Positions 58,242 through 60,000 of a stretch of 60,000 bases of DNA are shown one piece after another (the first letter of the stretch is position 1; each line of letters begins with the position of its first letter). The DNA comes from Polytrichum commune (Eukaryota; Streptophyta; Polytrichopsida; Polytrichales; Polytrichaceae): the NCBI GenBank assembly GCA_950295325.1, contig OX485804.1, forward strand, positions 23,376,001 to 23,436,000, read 5' to 3'. The notes under the pieces were generated by a model. It searched no databases. It saw only the letters and a list, made by a program, of their open reading frames with translations, and was not told the origin of the DNA. The position numbers were made by a program, and so were the translations under genes.

Positions 58242-60000
58242 ATGGCACAGCTTGCGGGTTTGGAGCTGGCAGACTATGAAAAAAGTCCTGTGCATGCTGC
58301 TGTGGCTCAACGAGACCATATTGCCTTGCACCGCATCTTGTCAAGACTGCCCCGACCAGCAAAGGCCGGTGAGGTTACAACGGAATCTGAATCCATAGAC
58401 GCGGAAAAGCGGTGTGATGAGGTGTCAAAAATTATTGACAGGCGAGATGTTCCAGGAAGGGAAACCCCTTTGCACTTGGCTGTTCGGCTTGGAGACGCAG
58501 ATGCCGTAGAAATGCTGATGAGTGCAGGGGCAGATTGGAGCCTTCAAAATGAGCAGGGTTGGAGTGCTTTACAAGAAGCGGTGTGTGCAAGAGAAGAACA
58601 AATTGCAGTTATTATAACTCGACACTACCAGCCAATGGCATGGGCCAAGTGGTGTCGGCGTCTGCCCAGGCTCTCAGCCACCATGCGCCGCATGAGGGAC
58701 TTTTATATGGAGATTACTTTTCATTTTGAGAGCTCTGTTATACCCTTTATCGGTAGGATCGCGCCTTCTGACACCTATCGAATATGGAAACGTGGCTCCA
58801 ATCTTAGGGCAGATATGACACTCGCAGGTTTTGATGGGTTTCGGATCCATAGATCAGATCAGAGCTTCCTCTTCTTGGGGGATGGGAGTGAAGATGGTAA
58901 ACTCCCACCTGGCACTCTTTGTGTATTGACCCACAAAGACAAGGAGGTTGCCAATGCCTTGGAAGGTGCAGGGGTACAGCCTTCAGAGGCTGAGATTGCT
59001 CAAGAAGTTGCCGCCATGTCAAGGACTAACATGTATCGGCCAGGTTAGCCTTCATCCAGCCTCTCTTTATCTGGAACTTTGTCTCGGTCGGACCTTCCAC
59101 TCACATGCAGCTGTTGTGTAGGTGTTGTTGGTACTTTAAATTCAGATATAGTGGGACGAAGCAAGGGTAAGAGCGAGTTGGAAGTTGAGGGTCGACCTGT
59201 AGTTCATAGGACTCCAGTTTCATAAAAGTTGGAGCCTGTCTCTACGTCAAGGAGTGATATCTTAGAGTTCTCTGCGATATGGTGGTGGGACTTGTGGCGA
59301 AACAGTTCCAACTGCTTATACTGTCCTAGTCACAATTGAGTGGGGCTAATTTTGTCAGGGCCCATGTCCATAGTGTGGCTGCTGAGACTTTTTTAGTATT
59401 CAAGTTCCTGAGAACAGCTTGGTGCTGCAGGTATTGATGTCACTGAGGCAGAGCTTGTGCCTCAAACCACCTGGAGGCGTCAAGAGAAGACAGAAATGGT
59501 TGGTGCATGGAAGGCCAGAATTTTTGATATGCATCATGTTCAGGTCAGATCACATTCCCTGTGACTGTTCTGTGAGATTTTGGTGATTGATTGATTGTGT
59601 GTTTTATCTTGTGAGTATATTGAAGTGAGCCTGGGATGAGACTGACGTATTGATTTTTGGTTGCACCATGCGAGCACGAGGCTGCGTAAGTAGAAGTTTG
59701 AGCAACCTAATATCTGTACTACTGCTAGTCTTTTTGGTTCTGGTCATAAACGACGTAGGAACAAGGTTAAATGCTCTTATCTTTTGCATCTGGTAATCTT
59801 CTCGATTCTCTAGAACTTAGCCTCTGCAACACAGCGTGTTGCCTATGGGTACCAGAAATTGGGATTATGAGAGTGTGGCGAAAATATGTAAATTCAATAT
59901 GTTTATGATACTTGTGTTATGAATGTGGACATTCATTTATCTGTGGAAGGGTTGCTTGATTGCAGGTGAGTGTCAGATCTAGAAGGGTCCCAGGTGCAAT
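58242..60000 (+). CDS. Ankyrin-repeat / GPCR-chaperone (ANKRD13-like) protein, 5' part
   Basis: Plant relatives are ankyrin-repeat proteins carrying the GPCR-chaperone domain; ANKRD13 relatives in animals bind ubiquitinated membrane cargo, and the plant role is less clear. Exons: 58242-59043, 59431-59543 and 59966 to beyond the window. Donors are GTTAGC and GTCAGA, acceptors GCTGCAG and ATTGCAG, and phases fit. The protein starts MAQLAGLELADYEKSPVHAA. Ankyrin repeats cover about residues 15-45 and 70-130 (ETPLHLAVRLGDADAVEMLM, SAGADWSLQNEQGWSALQEA). From about residue 150 comes the conserved domain: MRRMRDFYMEITFHFESSVI, RIAPSDTYRIWKRGSNLRAD, MTLAGFDGFRIHRSDQS and FLGDGSEDGKLPPGTLC. Exon 2 adds TTWRRQEKTEMVGAWKARIF and exon 3 SVRSRRVPGA. 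The start codon fits the length of plant homologues. Confidence 0.92.

Overview
This window is nuclear DNA from a land plant. Three intron-containing genes with clear plant homologues sit at its two ends, with GT-AG introns and matching codon phases. Between them lies AT-rich DNA full of transposon relics: a plant-type CCCTAAA triplet, a Stowaway-type element, a CACTA-type element, PIF/Harbinger elements and a LINE. No bacterial, plastid or viral gene block was recognised. The species cannot be fixed from the sequence. Low gene density and heavy transposon decay suggest a large genome.

Left end (1-18.2 kb): two genes on the minus strand. The first (27-1916, running off the left edge) encodes a phytyl ester synthase/diacylglycerol acyltransferase-like plastid enzyme; five exons were reconstructed. 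The second (10,111 to about 17,734) encodes a roughly 568-residue tetratricopeptide protein of the kinesin-light-chain/nephrocystin-3-like type; eight exons are firm and a ninth, 5'-most exon is tentative. Its introns carry two oppositely oriented copies of a dispersed repeat. One copy holds a 184-bp CACTA-type element whose empty site is preserved in the other.

Middle (18.2-56.5 kb): no intact gene was found. Recognisable pieces are four degenerate units with a pol III B-box-like motif (18 kb); a chain of TTTAGTGT palindromes (27.2-28.2 kb), with relatives at 39.5-40.4 and 50.6-51.9 kb; a decayed LINE with endonuclease and reverse transcriptase remnants (29.2-31.3 kb, minus); a 1.14-kb Harbinger-type non-autonomous element whose left end has expanded into a 91-bp tandem array (33.1-34.2 kb); a nested palindrome of two inverted MITE copies around a third element (37.9-39.5 kb); a Stowaway-type MITE (41.9 kb); a 4.4-kb PIF/Harbinger element with terminal inverted repeats, TTA target duplication and a dead transposase (43.5-47.9 kb); and a roughly 270-bp tandem array split by a 1.25-kb long-inverted-repeat element (53.5-56.9 kb).

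Right end (56.7-60 kb): a GC-rich, purine-rich promoter region leads into a plus-strand gene for an ankyrin-repeat/GPCR-chaperone (ANKRD13-like) protein. Three exons are visible and the gene runs off the right edge.

The three genes show no functional link to one another. The most distinctive content is the transposon biology: several non-autonomous families with GGG-starting ends and TAA/TTA duplications lie near a Harbinger element of the type that could once have mobilised them.
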